From Lanius collurio (taxonomy: Eukaryota; Chordata; Aves; Passeriformes; Laniidae), in contig JACBWW010000008.1 in the NCBI GenBank assembly GCA_020086605.1, forward strand, positions 18,757,352 to 18,821,351: a DNA stretch of 64,000 nt. The letters are read 5' to 3'. Within the stretch, counting starts at the first letter, position 1, and every line of letters begins with the position of its first letter. The notes under the pieces are model-generated. The model was not told the DNA's origin and ran no database searches. It saw only the letters and a list, made by a program, of their open reading frames with translations. Both the position numbers and the translations under genes were made by a program. Positions 25,000-36,482 of the stretch are shown here, in pieces.

Positions 25000-27900
25000 G
25001 TGTCAAATCTTGGGCCTGGGCCAAAGCCTCCAACTCCTCTTCTTTGTTCCTCTCCTACATGCATTGGCATAGAAACATTTCCACATGTGGTACTTCATAC
25101 CCAAATTATGGTGAAGCAAATTGAGGGTTACCATTAGTGCTCATTTCCTCAAGCTTTGGCACACCATCCCATTGCTCATCACTGCTGAGCCTGGTTCCCT
25201 TCCCCCTTCCAAGCTAGTTTAGAGCTCTTTCAATGAGCCCATCTAGCTCCTGTGCTAGTGTCATGTATTTAAATGAAGCCATGACTTTCCACTTTCTAAA
25301 CTAAGCTATCTTGGATACTAAAAATGATTTGCACTGCAACTCGATCCTTCTTTGGTCAGAGACTCTTCCAGGCTAGAAATACTTTCTGGAAAAAATTTGT
25401 CAGAATCTTAATCATCAGTGTCAATGGCTGTGAAGATGCTTTATTGTAATTGGTCCCTTGACTTTTCATATGCCTCAGTTCCCTTGGTTTGCTTGTTATG
25501 CAGAGATTATTCTCTTAACAAGGTGAGTTAAAAAGCATATGTCATTCTGCTTTTGAACTAGTTCAATAATTACTTCAGATGGGTGGCTGAATTAATTTCA
25601 GGTCCATAAAAGTCAATAGTTTTTCCACTCATTTCCATGATCCCAGCCTGCCTTTGCTAATGAAAAACATCTTTTGACATGGACTCAAGACTTTTTTTCT
25701 TTTACTTCTAATCAGCACTGAAGAATAATTTTCCAGAATTCATGTTGTTCATATTGTTTTCCATTTGAAACCACAGAGTTCTGTTTCACAAGGGATTCAT
25801 ATCTAACTCATTCTGTGGCTTTATATGAGTTAGCTTCTGTATAGAAATCCCCAAATGCACCAACAGGAAAAAAACACTTTCCACAGCCTCCCATTATGTT
25901 TGACTCAATCACAATATCTAACTTGTTTACATTGTTTCAAATTAAACACTTGCTGAACCAAAGCCTAATCTCCAACACAATTTTAATGTATCTCCTAGAG
26001 TTCACTGCATTTTAGCTACACAACAAATGTTTTTTATTTTGAAAATATACCCTCAAAATACTCAGGTCTCATGGCAATTAAGATCATCAATAGTACTATT
26101 TGCACCCTTGGTTGCCATATGTTACTTTCAAATACTCACATTGCTCTCCAGAATATTCCCCAAATATTACTTTAGAACATTTTCCGATACACTTATTCAG
26201 AGTTCTTTGCTATCAGTTTATGAAAAGATTAATATTAGTACTGTGACACCACATCACATTTTAAATACACATTGAGGCAGCTTTTTGACTTCCCTACTAC
26301 AGTTTATTCCAAGTTTGATGATGAAAAGGCCTAAGTAGAAACTCTTCCTCCATCCCACATTATGCAAATCAGAGGGAGTGGACATCTGTGCCACTGGCAT
26401 CTCTGAACTCTTTGACATGTAAACATTTGTCCTGAAGTTCTTCATAGATGTTCCACATCATAACATTTTTTCAACAGATCATTAAATACAGATCCCATGA
26501 AGTTTTAAGAGTCAGGAGCCCTTGGCTTGTGTGCATGTCTATGCCCTCTGACCATTCTGGCAGCGTTTCTCAGCTCTCCTTTCCAGCAGCTGTGTTGCTG
26601 TAGCAAACTGGGATCAAGAAAGGAATCTCACCACTGAGATTTGATAGTTATGGAAAATCAATGGCGTTAAACTCCGAATTGGGAAAATACTTTAACATAT
26701 CAGCCAAGGCCATATTGGCTGGGTTTCCACTTTTCATCATATGTTTTAACTGTCTAGTTTAGCAGCAACCTAATACCTAAGTACCTTTCTGCTATTTCTC
26801 CTCTTGTAGGTGATGTGGTGTCTCATTTCTCCTTTGTGAGTAATTGTTGTTCTAGTGAATCTTAGTTAGGAAAATGATTTTTCACAAATATATTAGAAAA
26901 TGTTTTCTGGGTTTATTAATTTCTTACTAGAAGTTAAATGTGCACAGGGAGTTTGGCTGGTAAAATACTTGCTAAAAGATTACTCCATCTTCTGGATCAA
27001 TCACTAACAAAGAACTAAAATTTGACTTGGCATTAACAGTCTTTTGGAAGAGAATGTTTTCCACACACCCACATATGCACATACACTCTCATCTAGGCAG
27101 CTCCCCCTCCTGTCACCATCATTTTTTTACAGACATGAAGACAATTTCTTTTAACACTGCTTTTTCCTGAGATGTTTTTAATTATGTTTTCTGTTAAGTT
27201 TTTGTAAAGCACTTAATCAAATCACTAGTTAAATCTGGATTGCACTGACTGATGTCAATCCTTTAATTTCTCAGGGTTGACCACATTCATCCAGTATCTT
27301 CATATATTCTTTATACACTCATTCTTCATACACTTATACCAGGGTTTTTTTCAGTTCCATTAACTTTGACAAACTTAATCTTCCTACTCCCTGTTGTGCC
27401 TTAAGGAAAGGTAAGTACACCTTTCATTAAACTTTTTCATCTTCATTTCCTCATCACAATTAATTTAATAACTTTAAAAATGCCAATCTCACCTAGTCCA
27501 TGCTATCTTTATTTTTTTTTCAGTTATTGATCTATTTTCTTAATTTAAATACTGATTCTTGCACTTGCAGCTTGACCTTCTACACAAACAGTTGTCTGCT
27601 CTTCATACGTACTACTTTCTTCCCTTGACTTTCCTCTGGCCACAGACACTGACGCAACTTCAATTACCTCCTGGCTGAGCTTCAGATCTGAGTCTTTGAT
27701 CTGCCCCTCCTTCATGCCCTTTGTAAGCCTCTCAGGCTTCCGGCCTGTGTCTGAATTAGCCACAGTATCCAAAGGTGTGCAACACAGTAAAAGTTTTGAA
27801 ACATTTCTCACCGCAAAAAAAATCCAGGAAATCAATTAGAGAGGAACAGGCAAAACAGTATGCACGCCATTTTCTCAGAAACACTCAGCCGAAATAGTTC

Positions 27901-28929
27901 AATACAACCATTATGTGACAGGACATAAATCACATTCTCGCTCAAAATATACTTACCAGGAAAACTCTTAGTGCATGTTTTTCAACCTGAAGTGTATCTC
28001 AACTACTTCTCAAAAAAGAGAGTCCCTTTAAAAAAGCTTAATTAACAGCAGATTTTAACTCCCTGTAAGGCAGTTTGACTATCCATTAAACAATGTTGAA
28101 GTGGTCTGAAACATAAAAAATTTCAAAGGTAAAGATTTTCAGCTCTATCCATATTGATAATCCTGGGGTTTTTTTACTTACATTGATGAAGAATTTGTAA
28201 TTTAAGACAAGGAATTTGCTCACAATAGAAAATCATTAACACTTCAGAATCTACCATTTTAGCAAACCAAAAGGCTTAGACAATTAAAAGATAAAAAGAT
28301 TCTTATATTCATTGGATCATAAAGAACTTAAACCTAACTCATTCCATACAATTTTTTTCAGAGCACTGCCTGGTTTTGTTTTCCAGCTTGCATCCTGGCA
28401 ACAACAAACACACCTTCATTTATTTAACAGCTATTTTTGATCATTAGGGACTTTGCACAATGGTTTGGGGTTTGGTGGTTTTTCTAACTGTTCATTAAAT
28501 ATGTTGCTTAAAAGACTGTTCAATTAAATGATAGCTTTATCAACAAGGAGTAGGCATAATATTACTGTTACTGAATGAAAGAATACAGTTGTGTATGAAG
28601 CCATTCTCAGTAATTATGAATTTATGTAAATCTGAGCCCTGGGGGAAAGAATATCAAGAAAACTGCTTTTAAAAGAAATGCCTAAAAGACTAGATGTCAA
28701 TGTAAGTTGAAGAGCCTGACATGAGTTACCAAAGTTCAGTTCTAGCAGGTGCAGTAATTTGAGGAGATAAAGACTGGGAGCTTGTAAATAAAAATTTTCT
28801 GTTCTTTCCTTCCTATCAACTATGGATTTCACTACAGGCAACAAGTTTTTAAAGTGTGAGTTACCCAGAAAAGGTCTAACAAAATTATGATAAAAGAGTA
28901 AGCAATTTTTTGATCACACTCTTAACTTT
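25000..28929. other. Noncoding DNA with one unexplained ORF
   Basis: AT-rich sequence without recognised transposons. The only part that stands out is the hydrophilic open frame at 27545-27835 (-), listed separately. Confidence 0.5.
27545..27835 (-). other. Unrecognised 96-codon open frame
   Basis: The frame starts with a short hydrophobic stretch and then becomes hydrophilic and charged (for example GRKPERLTKGMKEGQ), ending ASARISI. Local GC content is higher than in the flanks. On the minus strand a CTAATTCAG acceptor-like site and a GAG/GTAATT donor-like site bracket part of it. I recognise no family. It lies on the strand where GAPT would be expected by synteny, but it does not resemble the GAPT protein. 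It may be a chance ORF or a noncoding exon. Confidence 0.2.
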
Positions 28930-28934
28930 TCCTC

Positions 28935-29659
28935 TGTAGTAAATAAAAAGGTTCTGCAGGACACATTCGGTTTGGGTGATATCTACAGTTCAAGGCAGCT
29001 CCTGAAACATGCAGTTTATTTGCAATGGTCATGGGGCAGGAGCTCTGCTTAAGGTGCCAGCCACAGCTTAGAGCATGGCCCAGAGAGAGCGAGAGAGGTA
29101 GAGCAGGAGATAGAGATCGAGAGAGAGAGATTGCCAGAGAGATTGAGAGATTGCGAGAGAGAGAGATTGCAAGAGACAGATTACTAGAGAGAGAGATTGA
29201 GAGAGAGCTAAAAGTCTGGTTCCATGATATTATATCTTTTCTTATTCTGAATATGGCAATAGTACAACATCCAATCAATAGAAGGCAGAAATCCTTATAG
29301 AATTTAAATACAACCTATCAAAACTACTACATTACCATACTGTGTTACATTTTAACTCCTAAAAACTACTTTCTAAAACTACTTTTGTCTTCCCTGCCGT
29401 GCTGGCAGGGTTTCTCTGACCCTTGGACTTCTCTGCTTGCTGAAGCATCCTCTTCTTTGCTAAAGACGTTGTTCAATCAAGAGGGATTCTCCCTCAGCTG
29501 GCTAGCCCGTTGTTTTTTGGTTGTACAGTAACTAACAGCTTGGTATCTTATATCTCAAAGCTAGCTTTCATTTCTATTTCACTTACAGGTTTCATATTTT
29601 CAGAATCTTTTGCCAAGCAGTCATATTTATAAGGTTTCCCTATTTCATCCTCCCCAACA
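28935..29659 (-). mobile_element. Solo LTR, family A, with 5-bp TSD TCCTC
   Basis: This is a 725-bp LTR whose plus-strand ends are TGTAG...CCCCAACA. It is flanked by perfect TCCTC duplications at 28930-28934 and 29660-29664. The minus-strand orientation is suggested by AATAAA in the GCAAATAAACTGC context near its minus-strand 3' part. It is very similar (above 90% by eye) to the LTR at 34907-35549 but has a longer GA-rich tract. The 5-bp duplication is typical of ERVL-like integration. Confidence 0.88.
29081..29208. repeat. (GA)n-rich tract inside the solo LTR
   Basis: Imperfect GAGAGA runs are interspersed with GATTGC and GATTGA units over about 128 bases. The sister LTR has only about 78 bases of the same tract, so the repeat length varies between copies. 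Confidence 0.88.
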
Positions 29660-29664
29660 TCCTC

Positions 29665-32600
29665 CTTTTCTAGTATTTCTTTTTCTTTCAATAACAAAAA
29701 GAAGAAAAAAAGAATAACGGAAATTAAGCTATCCTCACTACTTCACAGCAAGTCCTGCACTTGGAGGAAATGTGGTGCCAGACACCCACATTTTAGGACA
29801 GTTGTAAGCAGCTTTCAATTTTTGTGAAGTTCTGTTAAATTTTTCAGTTTCAATGGGCAAAAAGTATCTCAAAATACTGTTACACTTTTCTGTTGAAATG
29901 TAATTAAAAATCTGGTGTCCTCCAGTAACATTGTGATGATGTCAAAACTGAATGTTATCTAATAACAGAGCTATCTGTTAAGTTTGTGAACACAGAATCA
30001 TTCTGCAGCAGTACTGACTCCAGAGGAAACCATCTAGGTCATAAGAAATGAACAGTGCTGCTTTTCTTTAGGTTACATTTAAGAGATCTGGGATAAATTA
30101 TATTTTTAAAAAAATGAAATGAAATGAAATGAAATGAAATGAAATGAAATAAAATAAAATAAAATAAGAGTTTTCTCTTATCTAAGCCTTTCTCCTACCA
30201 GCTCTAAAATCAGAATTGAATTGCTAAACCCTACCAGCTTTTTTTTCAGTAACATTCTCAGGTTCATGTAATGTGACAAGGACTATTGAAAACGAAGGAG
30301 AAAATTCATTATATTTTCTTCAGGGTAGTCTGACTCGTGGGCAATAATTACCACATGGAAGCTCATTAACTGAGTGTTGCCTACACTTATCCTATGCAAA
30401 AAGAGTGGAAAATACACATGTAGTCTGAAAAAGAAGATTATCACAAATACAGCTACACAAAGAGATAGAATTATATTGCATAGAGAGTCTTAATTTTGCC
30501 ATTTTGGGATGCGTGACGTATTATTAATAATGTCTTCTGGTAATTATCCCATGCAGTTTGGTATTGCAAATATTTCTAAATATATATATATTTGTACAAA
30601 ATTATTTGGAAAAATAAAATCCATTAAAATACTCAATCTCCAAAAAGACTTTTATTTACAGAGAGTGAATCTCGGTCCTTTCCTCTTGTCCACAGTGATG
30701 ACCATGTAACAATTATTTTGTGCAGGTGTTATAAGAGATACTGTCACCTCTGTTCTAGGAGATCTTGTCAGGCCAAGATCTGTGTTTTTCCTAGTTCTTC
30801 TGCCCAGCATTAACATGCCTCACCTCGTGTTGAAAAAGCAGAGTCCAAAGGAAAAATGAAATTTGCCCAAGACTTTAAACTAAGCTGTGCTCGTTCTTCC
30901 ATAGGTTGGACTTACACAGAAACACTCAGGGCAAGGCTAAGGGCCTAGATGGAAAGGGATGAAGAAAATTATCTCAGGCTTTCTTTCACAGCACCACGTC
31001 TGCCTGCAGTGGAAAATCACAGCAGAGACAAGGCACAGATGGATTTTATAATGATACAGAAAAAATGAATAGTCCACTCCATCACCTAGGGGCCTGAATT
31101 TTCATCAGGCCACATTGACTCGATTTTCCAGGAAAAAGTACCTCAGAAGGTCACAGCCTGATAAAGCAAAGCAAAAACACAGAGCCGCCCCCACCTTCAT
31201 TGAGGTATGAACCTCGGGAGCTCTCTGAGGATCTGCTGACTCCCCTCCAGGCACTAATACTCCTCAGTTCATGACAAGTTTCACACACAGGTCCTGCCAT
31301 ATCTGATCATTAAAGCTGATGTGCCACAGCTCCTGAGCTGCCGAGGGCTTTGTTCCAAATGGCAAGGCTGCGGCAGAAGTGCTGGTTGTCCTTCAGCTCT
31401 TTCATGCCCTCCCTCTGACTGTGCCCTGCCATGGTAATCTGGGAGAAAAACTGCAGAGCAGCCCAAACATTTCACATATATTTTCCCTCACTTTTCACAA
31501 ATTAATATATGCAAAGAGAAACAAAATAAATGAAATGGAAAAGAAAGATTAAGGTAGACCAACACTGCATAAATGTACATTGCATTGAAGTCAAAACACT
31601 GATAGATATCCTCCACCACGATTTTTCCTTGTACAATTAGGAAGCTTTAAAGTACCAAAAGCTTCTTCTCAGCTTTTCTTTTCTCCTCACAGTTGTGCAT
31701 TGTCACTGACACACTGCTTTCTATTCAGTCAGCAAGCAGCTACTCCATTTTGTGGCTTTTGTTTTCTTCCTATCACTCTGCAAAAGTAGTAAATGTATCT
31801 TCCTTGCTAATCAGCCAGCATCTGATGCATCACATTAATAGCTGAGTACAAGAAAAGGCTCTCTTTAAAATACCCTCTTTTGAAAACTGTAAATTAGGAA
31901 TATAGACTAATGAAAAACAGAAAGCTGGGCACATCACCATCACAGAACACTTTGTTTGTTATAAAGCTCTAAAGCTGGTAATCTCTAAGAGGCTCTCCAC
32001 ATTAATCACTCTGTTTACAGCTCACAGTCTGAACACCCTAGACAGGATCCTTGATTCATTACAACTTTTTAGAGTGTTACTGAATAATGGTTTTCTTGTC
32101 CTTCTGAAACTTAGTGTCCTTCTTTCATACAGATCTGCTTTCTTTTGTGGTGGTGTTAGCACAGTGAGAAATGACTTTATCGTTCATAAGTTAAAACATT
32201 CCAAATAACACATAGTTCTTCTGCTCCTTATTGTTTGTCTGAGTAGCTCAAGAACTCTTCTGAACTTGCCAGCCTTTCAAAGTGCTGCTAGGCCATTTCA
32301 AAGGGATATTTTGATCATGAGCAAGGTGTGAGTTGTTTGAAAGAATTCCTTTCTCACTTAACTACAACTCTGAAATGTCATAGATTCTCCTTATTTTAAT
32401 TTTTTGTGTCTGTTGTAACACCAAAGATCACGGCAGTGATAACTAATTGCAATAGAAACAAACACATTTAAAAAACCCCAGCAGGTGACAGTGCCAGCTT
32501 TTCCTAATTGTCCTGTGTGGTGTTGTGAAAGAGGCAATGGGCCAGGCATTACTACTGACCTTCAAGAAGCAGATATGTAGAATACATTACATTTTTTACA

Positions 32601-34690
32601 AGGAAAAGGACAATTTTTCTTCTGAGAACCACTTTTTTTGATATATCAGTATATCCCAAGCCCTGCTTTCTAGATTTGAGACCTGCAGCAATATGATATG
32701 CTGACAATACAAGTTATTATTTGAAAGGCATCCAGCACAAAAAAACCCTCAAATTCCTACTGGAGCTCTAACAAAGTAGTAATGTAAATAGTTGTAATTT
32801 ACTGTGAATCCTCTTTTCCAGGAAGACATCAGAAAGAACTATGAAATGATTCTTATGCTTTTATCTAAGCCCAAACTGTAAATATTTGCAGGTCTGAGTC
32901 CTGTTTTGTGGCAGATCCAACCTAATTTACTGTGTCTATTTGAACTGGAGAGGCACGTCCATCTAGCAGTGTGGCTTACAGTGTGCCCTGTTGATGCTTC
33001 TCCCACCTGTGTCCCAGGGTCCCCTTCTGCTTTTTAGACAAGGTGCCTTCAGCACTAACACCAGAAGCAGTATAAAAGATCGGCATCCATATTTCAATTT
33101 AAGCAACTGAGAAAATTAGATAAAGAGAAGGGAATGAAAAGATATGCCTGAGTGAAAGGACTTTAATTTCAAGGGTGTTTTTTGAGTAACACACGAGCTG
33201 AGAAGAGACCAAATCCTCTCAGAGATACCTAATACTGACAGGCTGTATGTTGCTTCTTAGCTAGGAGGTGTATCATTTCCCCTCTAGGTGTACTTAATCT
33301 AACCAGAGGGATACTCTATGGTTTCTTGGCTCAGCCAGTCTGCTAGACATGAAGGGCCTCTAGTGGCTGATGCTCTCATTATATTATATTAAAAGTAACT
33401 TATAACTGAGGCTTTTAATGGCTTTTAAAGAATTAAAACATCACACATTTTGAGATGATGCTTTGTCTATCATCTTCTACACAGTCTGAATTAAAAAAGG
33501 TAAAAGGATACTGAACCATAAGATGATGATGCTATTTCACATGTGACAGAGACTTGTGGAAGGTAGGAGACTGAGTTTTGCCATTTAAGGTCACCTAAGA
33601 ATTTTATACATATGTGTCTCCCTTATGTATTCCACCCGTATCCTTAACATCCCTCAATCACACAGTTAGAAGACCTTTCTTTTCAGAAATGCCAAAAAAA
33701 AAAAAAAAAGGCTTTTTCTTTTGACAGATTCTTGTCATGGTTTGACACTGCAATTCCTAATTGATTTGGTCTGTGAGAAAGTGGGTAAGAATGCTTTACT
33801 CTGCAGACATTGCTAAAAGACAGCTGATAGTAGTACATCATTTCAGCATAGCAGAAAAAAGCAAGATACAAGAAATTAGAAGTCTGCTCCAAATTTGAAG
33901 AATGTTGAAGTCAGCAAGGCTCAAACTGGAAATAATGCAAGATTAACAGAAAGAACAATTAAGCACTCAAGGAGATAACAGGATACAGAGAACACCAACT
34001 GGTGGAAAACAAGCAACAACACTGGTTGACTTTCCACATTAATCTAAACCTAGCAGGTCAAGCAAAAGTAAGTTAGGGATAAATGGATTATGACTAGGCA
34101 GAAATCTATATTTCTAAGACAGAAGAGACAAGATTACCTCCTCTGAACTAAAAAATCATAGGAAAATGGCTAGTATTACCTGAGATGTGAAATCAGTGCT
34201 AGGAAGTGAGGAAGAAAATGGGGAGAATTTGAAAGTGTTGGGGACACAAAACAAATAAACCATCTATCCAAGAAAGGCTTCAGGAGATGAATTGTGATTA
34301 CTGTATGGTAGACCCTGTTATATGAAGGGAAGGGCATTCACTTCACTTTGAGACAGTCCATTGGACTCATCATCCCGAGACAGAATAGCCAACAAATCTG
34401 ATGTAAATGTCTTGTAGGTCAAAGTATAGAAATAGAACTTCTGTCTTGCCATTATTATTGATATTAAGATAAGAGATGCAAGCTCAGCCTTTCACATATG
34501 ATGATCTTACTTGACAGCTGCTCTGCATCAGCCTTTGAACAAGTTACCAAAAAAGTGTATGAAGAAACCTTAATTAACCTTGCTTAATTAATTAAGCAAC
34601 AACAAAACAGTAACTGGCTCTGAGCCAATAGACACTTCCAGCGTAGCCTTGTTTTAAAATTTCCTCCATTTGCAAAAGGCTTTTTAGTTG
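29665..34690. other. Noncoding DNA between two solo LTRs
   Basis: Ordinary AT-rich sequence with no retroviral coding region, although same-family LTRs lie on both sides. It holds an (AAATG)n/(AAAAT)n microsatellite at 30111-30167. The minus-strand frame at 31281-31475 is not recognised. Confidence 0.6.
30111..30167. repeat. (GAAAT)n then (AAAAT)n microsatellite
   Basis: Tandem GAAAT pentamers pass directly into AAAAT pentamers, about 57 bases in all. Confidence 0.93.
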
Positions 34691-34695
34691 AAAGG

Positions 34696-36477
34696 CGCAT
34701 TAGGTTTTTATGTCCAAATTTTGGAAGTGGGGAGCTACAGGGGTGGCTTCTGTGAGAAGCTTCCTCCATGCTCCCCTGCTTCAATGTCAGCTGGCCCCAG
34801 GACAGATGCATCACTGGCCAAGGCTGGGCCCATCAGAAATGGTGGTAATGCCCCTGCAATGACGTATTTAAGAAAAATAAAAAACATGTTATTGCACAGA
34901 TGTAATTGTAAAAAATAAAAAGGTGCCAGGGACAAGGCAGTTTGGGTGATTTCTACAGTTCAAGGCAGCTCCTGAAACGTGCAGTTTATTTGCAATGGTC
35001 ATGGGGGCAGGAGCTCTGCTTAAGCTGCCAGCCACAGCTTAGAGCATGGCCCAGAGAGAGAGAGAGAGGTAGAGAGGGCTAAAGTCAAGAGAGAGACAGA
35101 GAGGGAGAGAGAGAGATTGCAAGAGAGTTAAGGTCTGGTTCCGTGATATTATAGCTCTTCTTATACTGAATATGGTAATAGTACAACATCCAAGACAGAA
35201 ATCCTTGCAGAATTCATATACAACCTATCAAAACTACTACATTACCATACTGTGTTACATTTTAACTCCTAAAAACTACTTTCTAAAACTACTGGCAGGG
35301 TTTCTCTGACCCTTGGACTTCTCTGCTTGCTGAAGCATCCTCTTCTTTGCTAAAGACATTGTTCAATCAAGAGGGATTCTCCCTCAGCTGGCTAGCCCAT
35401 TGTTTTTTGGTTGTACAGTAACTAACAGCTTGGTATCCTATATCTCAAAGCTAGCTTTCATTTCTATTTCGCTTACAGGTTTCATATTTTCAGAATCTTT
35501 TGCCAAGCAGTCATATTTATAAGATTTCCCTATTTCATCCTCCCCAACAGTAATTGTGGCCAGAGAGGAGCAGAGTGAATATACATGAGAGGAAGAGCCC
35601 TGCAGACACTAAGGTTGGGGCAGAAGGAGGGGCAGGAGATGTTTCAGGTGCCAGAGCTGAGGTTCCCCTGCAGCCCGTGGAGCAGACCATGGTAAGACAG
35701 CTGTGCCCCTGCAGATCACAAGGATGCAGAGATCCACCTGCAGCCTGTGGAGGTCGCTGGGGATGTAGAAGTCTACCTGCAGGTCAGGGAGGAGACCCAT
35801 GCTGGAGCAAGTGGATAGCTGGGACAAGGCTGTGACCCCGTGGGAGGCCTGTGCTGGAGCAGGATCCTGGCAGGGACCTGCAGATGCATGGAGAGGAGCT
35901 CGCGCTGGAACACATTTCCTGGTAGGACTTGTGACCCTGTGGGGGACCCACACTGGAGCAGGCTGTTCCTGAAGGATTGTACCCCGTGGAAGAATGACCC
36001 ACATTGTGGTAGTTTGTGGAGAGCTGTTGTCCATGGGAAGGACTCACATTGAAGAAGTTCATGGAGAACTGACTCCCATGTGAGGGACCCCAGGACTCCA
36101 TGTTGCAGCAGGAGAAGGACACCTCTCCCTGGGCAGTGGCAGGGACCAGGTGTGATGAACTGACCATAACCCCCATTCCCTGTCTCCCTGTGCCACTAGG
36201 TGGGAGCAGAGCTGAAAAGGAAGGAGGGGTGAGAGGAAGGTGTTTTTAAGGTCTTATCTTACTCAGTTATCCCAGTTTAATTTTGTTAGTAATAAATTCA
36301 ATTAATATCTCTAATTCTAGCTTGTTTTGCCAATGACAGTGTTTGGTGAGTGATCGCTCTCCGACCTTATCTCAACTGATGAACCCTCTGTTACATTTTC
36401 TCTCCCCTGTTCAGCTGCAGAGGGGAGTGATAGGCTTTGGTAGGTGCCTGGCATCCAGCCAGCATGAACTCACTACA
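34696..36477 (+). mobile_element. Old ERVL-type solo LTR, split by a nested LTR
   Basis: Two blocks, 34696-34906 and 35555-36477, form one LTR of about 1.13 kb. The first has the CCATCAGAAATGGTGGTAA and ACGTATTTAAGAAAAATAAA-type region. The second has the repetitive GACCCACACTGGAGCAGG-like units, AATAAA at about 36291, and the end GGCATCCAGCCAGC...CACTACA. A perfect 5-bp duplication, AAAGG, flanks the whole at 34691-34695 and 36478-36482. The starting TG is mutated to CG. This is a widespread avian LTR type. Confidence 0.82.
34907..35549 (-). mobile_element. Solo LTR, family A, nested, with 5-bp TSD GTAAT
   Basis: This 643-bp LTR has plus-strand ends TGTAAAAAATAAAAAGG and CCCCAACA. It is flanked by GTAAT at 34902-34906 and 35550-35554 and is inserted inside the older LTR that surrounds it. 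It matches 28935-29659 almost base for base outside the GA tract (35052-35129 here) and a few short indels. Confidence 0.9.
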
Positions 36478-36482
36478 AAAGG

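Noticed and set aside
28935..35549. A full provirus with 5.3 kb internal region between two same-family LTRs
   Set aside because: Each LTR has its own perfect and different target-site duplication (TCCTC and GTAAT), the right one sits inside another LTR, and no retroviral genes lie between. The purine-rich AGAAAAGGAGGA beside the left copy is therefore not a polypurine tract.
35554..36176. Open frames of 93-141 codons in the repetitive GC-rich segment
   Set aside because: The segment is part of the older ERVL-type LTR, and the frames come from its internal repeat units.
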